64,000 nucleotides of DNA from Pedobacter duraquae. GTDB lineage: Bacteria; Bacteroidota; Bacteroidia; Sphingobacteriales; Sphingobacteriaceae. The notes beneath the pieces were generated by a model that saw nothing but the letters and a program-made list of their open reading frames with translations, was not told where the DNA came from and ran no database searches. Location: NCBI RefSeq assembly GCF_004362245.1, contig NZ_SNWM01000002.1:620001-684000 (forward strand), given 5' to 3'. The position numbers and the translations under genes were made by a program. This document shows positions 35,620 to 43,737 of the stretch, piece by piece (positions within the stretch are counted from its first letter, which is position 1; each line of letters starts with the position of its first letter).

Positions 35620-37260
35620 TTATCCGATTTTTCTTGCTGTGTTAATTACATTGACCCCTTTAAAACGCGCAGTTGCTGAACCGTGCGATACTGCGCTTGA
35701 CTGCGAAGGTTGCCCTTTCCCGTCAAAGAAAGAACCACCCAGGCGATAGTCCCGCTGATCACATACGGCAACGCACGAATTCCAAAACTCCTGAGTATTG
35801 GATTGATAGGCTACATCCTTAAGCATACCCACAATCTTTCCTGCCTTAATTTCATAGAAAAGTTGACCACCGAACTGGAAGTTATAACGCTGCTGATCGA
35901 TGGAGAATGATCCATCGCCAACAATATAGATTCCCTTTTCCACATTTTTGATCTGATCATCTACCGTCAGTGGCTGTTTACCAGGCTGCAGCGAGATATT
36001 TGCCATGCGCTGAAACTGCACACTACTCCAGTTATCAGCATAGCAGCATCCTTGTGAATGGTCGAGCCCAATGATATGTGCCTGATCCCGGATCGCCTGA
36101 TAATTTACCAGAATACCTTCTTTAATGATATCCCACTTACCACATTTAACCCCCTCATCGTCATATCCTACAGCGCCTAAAGATCCTTTTTCTGTTTTGT
36201 CGGCCGTGATGTTGACCACTTTACTTCCATAATTAAATTTCTTTGACTCCCATTTATCGAGGGTAAGAAAACTTGTACCGGCAAAGTTGGCTTCATAACC
36301 AAGTACCCTATCGAGTTCAGTAGGATGTCCGCAGGACTCATGAATCGTTAACCATAGATGCGACGGATCGAGAACAAGATCATATTTTCCAGGTTCCACA
36401 GATTTGGCTTTCAACTTATCGGCAACCTGTGTAGCGCCCTGACGGGCATCCTCTAACATATCGTATCGCCCTTTGTAGACTGTTCCCGCAGCGGTATGAA
36501 TTTTATGTTCAGGCTTGGCATCCAGATATTCATACCCCATTCCGGTTGGTGCACTCAGCGCATTCCGGGTTTCAAATTTGCCGGTCTCTTTATTGATTTT
36601 GGTGATAAAGAAAGTAGGCCAGATTCTGTGAATGTCCTGATCAATATAGGAGTTGTCTGAAGAGGCAAAATACTTCTGCTCATTCACCATAAAAAGGATA
36701 GAGTTGATATAATCGGCACCGCCTTTCATTGCTGCATCGTTTACCGAAAGCAGCAGATCCACCTTTTCCTTGATTGGAATTTCAAAGGCATTTTTCTCTA
36801 TTGGCGCTTTCCAGCTCACCTCGCCATAGCCTGTTTGTGGAGCAAGCTTCACGGGCTCAGCAAGGAGTCTTGAATTTTCGCGGGCAATAGCAACAGCAAG
36901 TTCAGCAGCCTTGGCGATAGAATCTTTGTCCATCTTATCGGTGGCAGCAAAGCCCCAGGATCCGTTGGCAATTACGCGGATCCCTACACCGTAAGATTCG
37001 GTATTAACCAGGTTTTCTACTTTATCTTCGCGGGTAACTACATATTGATTCAGATATCTGCCAATGCGGACATCGGTATATGTGGCCCCTTTGCTTCGTG
37101 CAGCGTTTAAAGCCACATCAGCAATTATTTTTTTCGAAGCGGGATCAACATACTCCAGCGACTTCTCAAAGGGTATCTCATTACCCCAGACCGGGATAGC
37201 AGGAAGCATTGCCGCGGCGGCCCCCACTCCAGTCAGATAAATAAAATTTCTACGTTTCAA
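35620..37260 (-). CDS. TldD-family metallopeptidase, copy 1, Tat-like signal
   Basis: A 546-residue TldD-like protein. The N-terminus MKRRNFIYLTGVGAAAAMLP reads as a twin-arginine signal (RRNFI), followed by the TldD body. The zinc motif HESCGH is at 307-312; a Cys in the CVAVC stretch near the C-terminus is the likely third ligand, next to DYRLGGSFFDGKGQP. The start codon is TTG at 37260; in-frame codons back to a TAG contain no ATG. It is followed 3 nt later by TldE copy 1. TldD/E classically work in the cytoplasm, so the signal is unusual. Confidence 0.9.
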   Translation of the reverse strand: MKRRNFIYLTGVGAAAAMLPAIPVWGNEIPFEKSLEYVDPASKKIIADVALNAARSKGATYTDVRIGRYLNQYVVTREDKVENLVNTESYGVGIRVIANGSWGFAATDKMDKDSIAKAAELAVAIARENSRLLAEPVKLAPQTGYGEVSWKAPIEKNAFEIPIKEKVDLLLSVNDAAMKGGADYINSILFMVNEQKYFASSDNSYIDQDIHRIWPTFFITKINKETGKFETRNALSAPTGMGYEYLDAKPEHKIHTAAGTVYKGRYDMLEDARQGATQVADKLKAKSVEPGKYDLVLDPSHLWLTIHESCGHPTELDRVLGYEANFAGTSFLTLDKWESKKFNYGSKVVNITADKTEKGSLGAVGYDDEGVKCGKWDIIKEGILVNYQAIRDQAHIIGLDHSQGCCYADNWSSVQFQRMANISLQPGKQPLTVDDQIKNVEKGIYIVGDGSFSIDQQRYNFQFGGQLFYEIKAGKIVGMLKDVAYQSNTQEFWNSCVAVCDQRDYRLGGSFFDGKGQPSQSSAVSHGSATARFKGVNVINTARKIG

Positions 37261-37269
37261 GTTTTTGTT

Positions 37270-37293
37270 ATTTAGGTTGTTAGGTGCCTAAAT
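37270..37293 (-). promoter_or_regulatory. Hairpin in leader of TldD copy 1
   Basis: ATTTAGG/CCTAAAT arms (7 bp) with a 10-nt loop lie 9 nt upstream of the TTG start. It could affect translation initiation or transcription; no regulator is implied. Confidence 0.25.
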
Positions 37294-37381
37294 ATAAAAA
37301 TAAAAGAGATTAGTATGTATCTTATTTTGCGTAAAGCAAGATTTTGGATTTCAAATACTAGTTTTTTGTTAAAATTGAGCA

Positions 37382-38962
37382 CTAATCATACTTCAATCTT
37401 ATTTTTTCTTCTTCAATATCCAGCAATCCCTGGTATTTTCTGATCACAGCCTCATCCGTTTCAGGCTTTTTGTTCATCTCCAGCAGTGCTAGCCGCTGGT
37501 CGTCGAGCATCCGGAGATAAACTTGCTTAAATTCTTCATGGTGTGCCCCTGTTTCTTCATCACTTAAGTTAAGATCAGTTTCCAGTTTGGCTGTTAGCTC
37601 CTGCAAGGAAGTATTTACCTCGAGGCTTTCCGCATGATGTTCGCGTAGATAACTCAAGCTCTGCTCAGCGAGATTCCTACGAATTTCATCCGCCTGCTCT
37701 TTATCAGAATTATAGTGATCCGGATCCTTCATATGTACCCAGCGTATTACAAATGGCAAAGTAAGTCCCTGCACCACCAGCGTAAGGAGAATAACGGTGA
37801 AAGTGATAAACAAAATCAGATTACGTTGTGGAAAGGCAGTCCCATCAGTCAGGAAAATCGGAATGGACAATGCCGCAGCCAAAGATACCACCCCTCGCAT
37901 ACCTGCCCAGCCAGCAATTAATGGCCCGCGCCAACCCGGTCTGCTATCGGCAGTTTTGATATACCTGCTGATGAATGTTGTGAACGCTGAGGTACCGAGG
38001 AAAAAGATAATTCTAGTAACCACCAGCACTGCGGTAATGAGCAGGCCGTAGCCTATAGCTGATTTCAGGCTGACGCCGCCCAGACCACCAACAATTTCAG
38101 GTAGCTCAAGGCCGATCAGCATAAAAACAAGACCGTTTAAAAAGAAACTGAATGCCGACCATACGTTGGACCCTCTGAGCCTGCTTTTATGGGATAAAAA
38201 GGAGTGACTGCGTGCAGAGAGGAAAAGTCCGCCGCTTACCACCGCCAGCACCCCCGAGAAATGGAAGCTTTCTGCGGTTATATACATGACATAAGGCGCC
38301 AGCAACATTAGGATCACATCAACATTTGAGTCGGTAGGCAACCATTTGTGGAGGTAATAAAATAGCAGTCCGACAAGTACGCCAATTAAAATCCCCAATG
38401 CAATAACCAGGACAAAATCCGCTGCAGCTTTATGAAATACAAATGTACCTGTATTTACCGCCAGCAGGGCAAAGCGAAAAACGATTAAGCTGGAAGCATC
38501 ATTAAGCAGGCTTTCGCCTTCTATTACAGCAGATATCCGTTTGGGAACTTTGACGGTTTTGAGGATTGCACTTGCAGATACGGCATCCGGCGGAGAGACA
38601 ATACCACCTAGTAAAAAACCCAGCGCAAGTGTAAAACCGGGGATCACCATATTAGAAACCAGTGCAACTACGAGTGAGGTAGCCAGCACAACAAGAAAGG
38701 CGAAGCTGGTAATCACCCTCCTCCATCGCCAAAGATCTTTCCATGACGTTTCCCATGCTGCATCGTACAGTAATGGAGGAAGGAAAACAATAAAAATAAG
38801 TTCCGGATTAATTTTAATCTGCGGCAGACCGGGCAGTAAGCTAATGAGCAAACCGCCAACAACAAGCATCACAGGATAGGCGATCTTTATTTTCTGCGCC
38901 AGTGTTACGAGCAACAGAATTACGATTACGATGCCCAAATAAGGGATAATGGTCTCGGTCAT
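37382..38962 (-). CDS. NhaP-type Na+/H+ antiporter (CPA1)
   Basis: A 526-residue cation/proton antiporter with about 12-13 TM helices in the first 400 residues and a 120-residue helical cytoplasmic tail. CPA1 signatures: FLPPLLYDAAWETSW, GGIVSPPDAVSASAIL and EGESLLNDASSLIVFRF (ion-binding ND). It exchanges Na+ (or K+) for H+ to control pH and salt. It lies between the middle TldD gene (terminator in between) and TldD copy 1 (121-nt gap), on the same strand. No known functional tie to TldD. Confidence 0.92.
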   Translation of the reverse strand: MTETIIPYLGIVIVILLLVTLAQKIKIAYPVMLVVGGLLISLLPGLPQIKINPELIFIVFLPPLLYDAAWETSWKDLWRWRRVITSFAFLVVLATSLVVALVSNMVIPGFTLALGFLLGGIVSPPDAVSASAILKTVKVPKRISAVIEGESLLNDASSLIVFRFALLAVNTGTFVFHKAAADFVLVIALGILIGVLVGLLFYYLHKWLPTDSNVDVILMLLAPYVMYITAESFHFSGVLAVVSGGLFLSARSHSFLSHKSRLRGSNVWSAFSFFLNGLVFMLIGLELPEIVGGLGGVSLKSAIGYGLLITAVLVVTRIIFFLGTSAFTTFISRYIKTADSRPGWRGPLIAGWAGMRGVVSLAAALSIPIFLTDGTAFPQRNLILFITFTVILLTLVVQGLTLPFVIRWVHMKDPDHYNSDKEQADEIRRNLAEQSLSYLREHHAESLEVNTSLQELTAKLETDLNLSDEETGAHHEEFKQVYLRMLDDQRLALLEMNKKPETDEAVIRKYQGLLDIEEEKIRLKYD

Positions 38963-39009
38963 AAATAAAAAATGGTATTTTAACTTTCAAGAAGAAAGCT
39001 AAAATACCA
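38963..39009 (-). terminator. Intrinsic terminator after TldD copy 2
   Basis: On the minus strand a 16-bp stem with one mismatch (TGGTATTTTA-A-CTTTC / GAAAG-C-TAAAATACCA, loop AAGAA on the plus strand) is followed by TTTTTTATTT. It ends the transcript of the middle TldD gene before the antiporter. Confidence 0.8.
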
Positions 39010-39026
39010 AATTCCTGCATAGTTTA

Positions 39027-40667
39027 CTAGCCTATTCTGCGTCCGGTATTGATTACGTTGACGCCATTAAATCTTGTTGTAGCACTACCATGCGAGACCG
39101 CGCTAGCCTGTCCAGGTTGTCCTTTACCATCAGAGAAGGTACCACCTAAGCGAAAATCATCCTGACCACAGCATTTCACGCAGGAATTCCAAAATTCCTG
39201 TGTGTTGGCCTGATATGCGGCATCCTTGAACATACCCACGATCTTACCTTCTTTAATCTCATAGGCCAGCTGTGCGCTGAACTGGAAATTATAACGTTGC
39301 TGATCAATGGAATAGGAATTACGTCCGAACATATAGATCCCCTTTTCTACATTCTTCACCATATCAGCTGCGCTAAGTGCTTCTTTACTTGGCGCAAGCG
39401 AAACGTTTGGCATGCGCTGGAACTGAATGCTGTCCCAGCTATCTGCATAACAACAGCCTTGAGATTCTTTGAGCCCCAGGATATGTGCCTGATCGCGGAT
39501 AGTCTGATAGTTAACAAGGATACCATCTTTGATAATATCCCATTTACCACATTTCACACCTTCATCATCATAGCCCACAGCACCCAGTGAGCCCGGTTGT
39601 GTTTTATCTGCAATAATATTAACCTGCTTACTTCCAAAATTAAACTTCTTACTTTCCCACTTATCGAGCGTAAGGAAGCTTGTTCCAGCATAGTTGGCTT
39701 CGTAACCCAGTACACGATCCAGCTCTGTAGGGTGTCCAACAGATTCATGGATGGTCAGGAATAAATGCGAAGGATCCAGAACCAGGTCATATTTTCCCGG
39801 AGCAATCGGTTTAGCCTTAAGTTTCTCCTCTACGTGCGCTACGGCTTCTTTAACATCTTCAAGTATGTCATAGCGTTTCTTATACATCGTAACCGGGCCA
39901 CCCTTAATTTTCTCTTCATCTTTAGGGCGCAGGTATTCAAAACCCATTCCCATCGGCGCACTCAATGCATTACGCGTTTCGAATTTACCACCTGCCGAAT
40001 CCACCTTAGTTACCGTGAAGTTGGGCCAGATGCGGTGGATATCCTGATCGATGTAAGAACCGTCTGTTGATGCAAAATATTTTTGTTCATTGATCATGAA
40101 CAGATTTGAATTCACAAACTTAGCTCCTGCCTTCATCGCTTCTTTGTTTACTTCGAGCAACATTGCGACTTTTTCAGGAATCGGCACTTCGAGGGCATTA
40201 ATTTCTATGGGTGTTTTCCAGCTTACTTCGCCGAAACCCTTTTGTGGAGCTAGCTGTACTTTTTCTGTGAGGAGCTTTGCATTTCCTTTGGCGATGGCTA
40301 CCGCTATCTCTGCTGCTTTGGCGATGCTATCGTTATCCATGTTGTTGGTAGCAGCAAAGCCCCAACTGCCATTCGCGATTACCCGTACGCCCAGTCCATA
40401 AGATTCTGCATTGGAGATGTTATCAACACGGGTCTCTCGGGTAGATACCACCTGATTTAAGTAGCGGCCGATCCTGACGTCCGCATAGCTGGCACCTTTC
40501 GATCGCGCAGCATTTAACGCAATATCGGCCATTTTCTTTTTAAGCTGCACATCGACAGGAGTCAATGCTTCTTCGACAGTTATCTGGCGACCAAACGCGG
40601 GCATGCCCTGCACCATTGTAGCCGTTAGGCCCACACCGGTCATATATAAAAAATCGCGTCTTCTCAA
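39027..40667 (-). CDS. TldD-family metallopeptidase, copy 2, Tat signal
   Basis: A 546-residue TldD paralogue. The N-terminus MRRRDFLYMTGVGLTATMVQ is a good Tat signal (RRDFL). Zinc motif HESVGH at 307-312; C-terminal CVKCCGQDDFRLGGTF supplies the likely Cys ligand. It starts with TTG at 40667, only 20 nt after the T-run of an upstream terminator. It is the only one of the three TldD copies with no TldE directly behind it, and terminators bracket it, so its expression may be separate or attenuated. Closely related to copies 1 and 3. Confidence 0.9.
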   Translation of the reverse strand: MRRRDFLYMTGVGLTATMVQGMPAFGRQITVEEALTPVDVQLKKKMADIALNAARSKGASYADVRIGRYLNQVVSTRETRVDNISNAESYGLGVRVIANGSWGFAATNNMDNDSIAKAAEIAVAIAKGNAKLLTEKVQLAPQKGFGEVSWKTPIEINALEVPIPEKVAMLLEVNKEAMKAGAKFVNSNLFMINEQKYFASTDGSYIDQDIHRIWPNFTVTKVDSAGGKFETRNALSAPMGMGFEYLRPKDEEKIKGGPVTMYKKRYDILEDVKEAVAHVEEKLKAKPIAPGKYDLVLDPSHLFLTIHESVGHPTELDRVLGYEANYAGTSFLTLDKWESKKFNFGSKQVNIIADKTQPGSLGAVGYDDEGVKCGKWDIIKDGILVNYQTIRDQAHILGLKESQGCCYADSWDSIQFQRMPNVSLAPSKEALSAADMVKNVEKGIYMFGRNSYSIDQQRYNFQFSAQLAYEIKEGKIVGMFKDAAYQANTQEFWNSCVKCCGQDDFRLGGTFSDGKGQPGQASAVSHGSATTRFNGVNVINTGRRIG

Positions 40668-40686
40668 TTTTTAAAATTTAAATGGT

Positions 40687-40722
40687 TAAAAAAAATTAGC
40701 AATGCCAGGAGCATTGCTAATT
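40687..40722 (-). terminator. Intrinsic terminator/attenuator between TldE copy 2 and TldD copy 2
   Basis: On the minus strand a perfect 12-bp stem (AATTAGCAATGC / GCATTGCTAATT) with a 5-nt loop is followed by a run of T, starting 7 nt after the TldE stop. It leaves only about 20 nt before the next TTG start. Confidence 0.85.
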
Positions 40723-40729
40723 GTTGATT

Positions 40730-42046
40730 TTAAACAGCGTCAGATAGTGACGTAAAGGTGAAGTCCCTGATCTTCATCGGAGGGATCATGCCACTGCCCG
40801 TACGAACAGGTTTACCCAGAGCCTCAACATTGTTAAGCATGATAACAGGACTTTCATTGAACCTGAAATTCTTAAGTGGAAACTTGATCTCACCATTCTC
40901 GATATAAAAAGTACCATCACGTGTAAGTCCTGTTAACAATAGTGTTTGAGGATCTACCGAACGGATATACCAAAAACGTGTAACAAGAATTCCTTTTTCT
41001 GTGCCTTTGATCAGCTCTTCGAGCGATTGGTTACCACCTTCCAAAACAATACTCCTATTGAAAGGTAATGGTTGTGCACCTTTTTGAGCTGCCCAGTATC
41101 TTGAGTACGATAAGTTTTTAACAACACCCTTCTCTACCCACTGTGTTCTTTTATTTGGCAACCCATCGCGATCCCATGTTGATGATGGCAACTCCGGATT
41201 GAAAGGATCTGAATAGATATTGATGTTTTCTGAGAACAGCTGTTCACCAAGACGCGTACCCCCACCCTTTTTACTCATAAAGCTTCTGCCTTCATCAGCA
41301 CTTCTGGCATCAAAGCCTCTAAACATATTCCCCAGCATATCACTGGCTGCCAGCGGCTCCAGGATTACCGTGTATTTACCAGGTTCAATAGCTTTTGCCC
41401 CTGCAGAACCATTGGCTTTCTTGGCGGCAATTTTGCTAAGCGCCAAGGTATCCATTTTATCAAGGTCATTAAAATCCTGTTCTATATAACCTGATCCTGT
41501 TCCCTCCTGGTTTCTTACTGTTACCGAGAAAGAAACATTTGTCGACTTATTGTAGGCAAACAAACCTTTGGAATTCATTACCGAGTTAAAACGGGTAGAA
41601 TTTTCCAGGAAACCTGCAGCTTCAAGTTTTGCGGCTTTAGAAACCTCCAAACTTTTAGCAACCATATCTGCTCTTGTATCAGGCGTCATTGCCGCCGTTT
41701 TTGCATTGTAGGTGGTAGACTCAGGAAAATCCTGAGGCCCTAATAAAGGCATATATTCCGGATTCTCAGGAGCCAGCATCGCTAACTCTTCAGAACGTTT
41801 CACCACTTTCTGCAGGGATGCATCATCAAACTCATTGATCGTTGCAGTACCTGTTTTTTTACCGAATGTAGAATTTACCGCAAGGCTCATTACGCTGATT
41901 TGTCCAGCTGTAGACACTGCATTGCGGGCATAACGGATATTTCCACCGTCAGAACCATTTAAACTTACCTCACAGGCATCAGCTTTTGAAAAACCGATTA
42001 CTTTTTTGAGTATAGCCTGGGCTTCTTCTTTACTTAATATAGCCAT
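40730..42046 (-). CDS. TldE/PmbA-family protein, copy 2
   Basis: A 438-residue TldE-type subunit with no signal peptide, starting MAILSKEEAQAILKKVIGFSK. The blocks GGNIRYARNAVSTAG, AIEPGKYTVILEPLA, TRDGTFYIENGEIKFPLKNF and the C-terminal IRDFTFTSLSDAV match copy 1 almost position by position. It starts 2 nt after TldD copy 3 and is probably its partner subunit. No HExxxH. Ended by an intrinsic terminator. Confidence 0.9.
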   Translation of the reverse strand: MAILSKEEAQAILKKVIGFSKADACEVSLNGSDGGNIRYARNAVSTAGQISVMSLAVNSTFGKKTGTATINEFDDASLQKVVKRSEELAMLAPENPEYMPLLGPQDFPESTTYNAKTAAMTPDTRADMVAKSLEVSKAAKLEAAGFLENSTRFNSVMNSKGLFAYNKSTNVSFSVTVRNQEGTGSGYIEQDFNDLDKMDTLALSKIAAKKANGSAGAKAIEPGKYTVILEPLAASDMLGNMFRGFDARSADEGRSFMSKKGGGTRLGEQLFSENINIYSDPFNPELPSSTWDRDGLPNKRTQWVEKGVVKNLSYSRYWAAQKGAQPLPFNRSIVLEGGNQSLEELIKGTEKGILVTRFWYIRSVDPQTLLLTGLTRDGTFYIENGEIKFPLKNFRFNESPVIMLNNVEALGKPVRTGSGMIPPMKIRDFTFTSLSDAV

Positions 42047-42048
42047 AA

Positions 42049-43683
42049 TTAGATTTTTCTTGCTGTATTTATAACATTAACACCATTGAAACGTGTAGTT
42101 GCGCTACCATGAGACACTGCACTACTTTGTGACGGCTGTCCTTTACCATCGTTAAATGAACCACCTAAACGATAGTCGCTCTCATCGCAAATTGCAGAAC
42201 ATGAGTTCCAGAACTCCTGGGTATTTGCCTGGTAAGCAACATCATTCAGCATGCCGGCAATCTTACCGTTTTTGATCTCATAGAAACTTTGCCCGCCAAA
42301 CTGGAAGTTGTAACGTTGCTGATCGATAGAGAAACTTCCATTTCCAATAATATATATACCTTTTTCGACATTCTTGATCATGTCATCAACGCTTAGTTTT
42401 TCCTTACCTGGCTGCAATGACACATTAGCCATGCGTTGAAACTGAACATCATCCCAACCCTGTGCATAGCAGCAACCCTGTGATGCATCCAGACCTATGA
42501 TATGTGCCTGATCGCGGATAGCCTGATAGTTTACCAGTGTTCCGTCTTTAATCAGATCCCACTTACCACATTTCACACCTTCATCATCATAACCTACAGC
42601 TCCCAATGAACCTTTCTGTGTTTTATCAGCAACAACGTTAACAAGTTTACTACCGAAATTGAATTTTTTGGTTTTCCATTTATCAAGAGTCAGGAAGCTT
42701 GTACCTGCATAGTTAGCCTCGTATCCGAGCACCCTGTCAAGTTCTGTAGGGTGACCAACAGATTCGTGGATCGTTAACCAAAGATGTGAAGGATCCAATA
42801 CCAGATCATATTTCCCTGGCTCCACTGTTTTTGCTTTAATTTTCTGATCTGCTGTCTGCGTAGCGTTTTTCACGTCTTCCAGCATATCATAACGGTGTTT
42901 GTATCTCGTAACCACACCCTGCACTTTATCTTCAGCACGCGGTGTAAGGTACTCGTAGCCCATCCCCATCGGTGAACTTAAAGAGTTCACGGTTTGGAAT
43001 TTACCAGACCCACGGTCAATTTTTGTAATGGTAAAAGAAGGATATATCCTGTGGATATCCTGATCGATATAAGAACCATCAGTTGATGCAAAATATTTCT
43101 GCTCATTGATGGCAAACATGACAGAATTCACGAAGCTAGCCCCATTTTGTAAGGCGATATCATTTACGTTCATTAGCAGATCTACCTTCTCCTTAATAGG
43201 AACTTCAAACGCATTGCGTTCTATAGGTGCTTTCCATGCTACCTCGCCAAAGCCTTTCTGCGGTGCCAATTGCACAGGCTCTCCCATTATTTTGGAATTA
43301 GCCTTAGCTACTGCTACCGCTTGCTCTGCAGCTTTAGCAATATCTTCTTTTGTGACTTTATTCGTTGCTGCAAATCCCCAGCATCCATTGGCAATTACGC
43401 GGACACCAACACCAAAAGACTCGGTATTGCTTACGCCCTGCACACGTTTTTCACGGGCAGCAACAAACTGGTTCAGATAACGTCCGATACGGATATCAGC
43501 ATAGGTGGCTCCTTTACTTCTTGCTGCATTCAATGCAACATCAGCAAGTTCTTTCTTGAATTTTACGTCGACGCCCTCCAGCGCTTGTAAAGGGTCTATG
43601 GGATTGCCAAGCGCATTCAGATCCTGGAGTAGCAGTGCTCCAAGGCCCATCCCAGACAGGTAAATAAAGTCTTTTCTTTTCAA
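42049..43683 (-). CDS. TldD-family metallopeptidase, copy 3, signal-like N-terminus
   Basis: A 544-residue TldD paralogue. The N-terminus MKRKDFIYLSGMGLGALLLQ resembles the Tat signals of the other two copies but has Arg-Lys in place of Arg-Arg, so export route is less certain. Zinc motif HESVGH at 306-311; CSAICDESDYRLGGSF near the C-terminus. The start is TTG at 43683. It pairs with TldE copy 2 (2-nt gap). It is 54 nt downstream of the MoxR/DUF58/BatA-type operon, separated by an 11-bp inverted repeat. Confidence 0.9.
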   Translation of the reverse strand: MKRKDFIYLSGMGLGALLLQDLNALGNPIDPLQALEGVDVKFKKELADVALNAARSKGATYADIRIGRYLNQFVAAREKRVQGVSNTESFGVGVRVIANGCWGFAATNKVTKEDIAKAAEQAVAVAKANSKIMGEPVQLAPQKGFGEVAWKAPIERNAFEVPIKEKVDLLMNVNDIALQNGASFVNSVMFAINEQKYFASTDGSYIDQDIHRIYPSFTITKIDRGSGKFQTVNSLSSPMGMGYEYLTPRAEDKVQGVVTRYKHRYDMLEDVKNATQTADQKIKAKTVEPGKYDLVLDPSHLWLTIHESVGHPTELDRVLGYEANYAGTSFLTLDKWKTKKFNFGSKLVNVVADKTQKGSLGAVGYDDEGVKCGKWDLIKDGTLVNYQAIRDQAHIIGLDASQGCCYAQGWDDVQFQRMANVSLQPGKEKLSVDDMIKNVEKGIYIIGNGSFSIDQQRYNFQFGGQSFYEIKNGKIAGMLNDVAYQANTQEFWNSCSAICDESDYRLGGSFNDGKGQPSQSSAVSHGSATTRFNGVNVINTARKI

Positions 43684-43693
43684 AGCGGGTTCA

Positions 43694-43734
43694 TTTTAGT
43701 TTAAGAACCTCAATTTATGCTTTTTAAACTAAAA
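43694..43734. repeat. Inverted repeat between GATase-like gene and TldD copy 3
   Basis: Perfect 11-bp arms TTTTAGTTTAA (43694-43704) and TTAAACTAAAA (43724-43734) with a 19-nt spacer. A further TTTTAGTTT is at 43746-43754, inside the preceding gene. No T-run follows, so it is more likely an operator or RNA element than a terminator. Confidence 0.6.
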
Positions 43735-43737
43735 GTT

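Noticed and set aside
34490..43590. Plus-strand frames opposite the TldD/TldE genes
   Set aside because: They lie antisense to strongly conserved coding sequence, use odd codons and show no domains.
43694..43734. Inverted repeat as an intrinsic terminator
   Set aside because: The stem is AT-only and no T-run follows on either strand.
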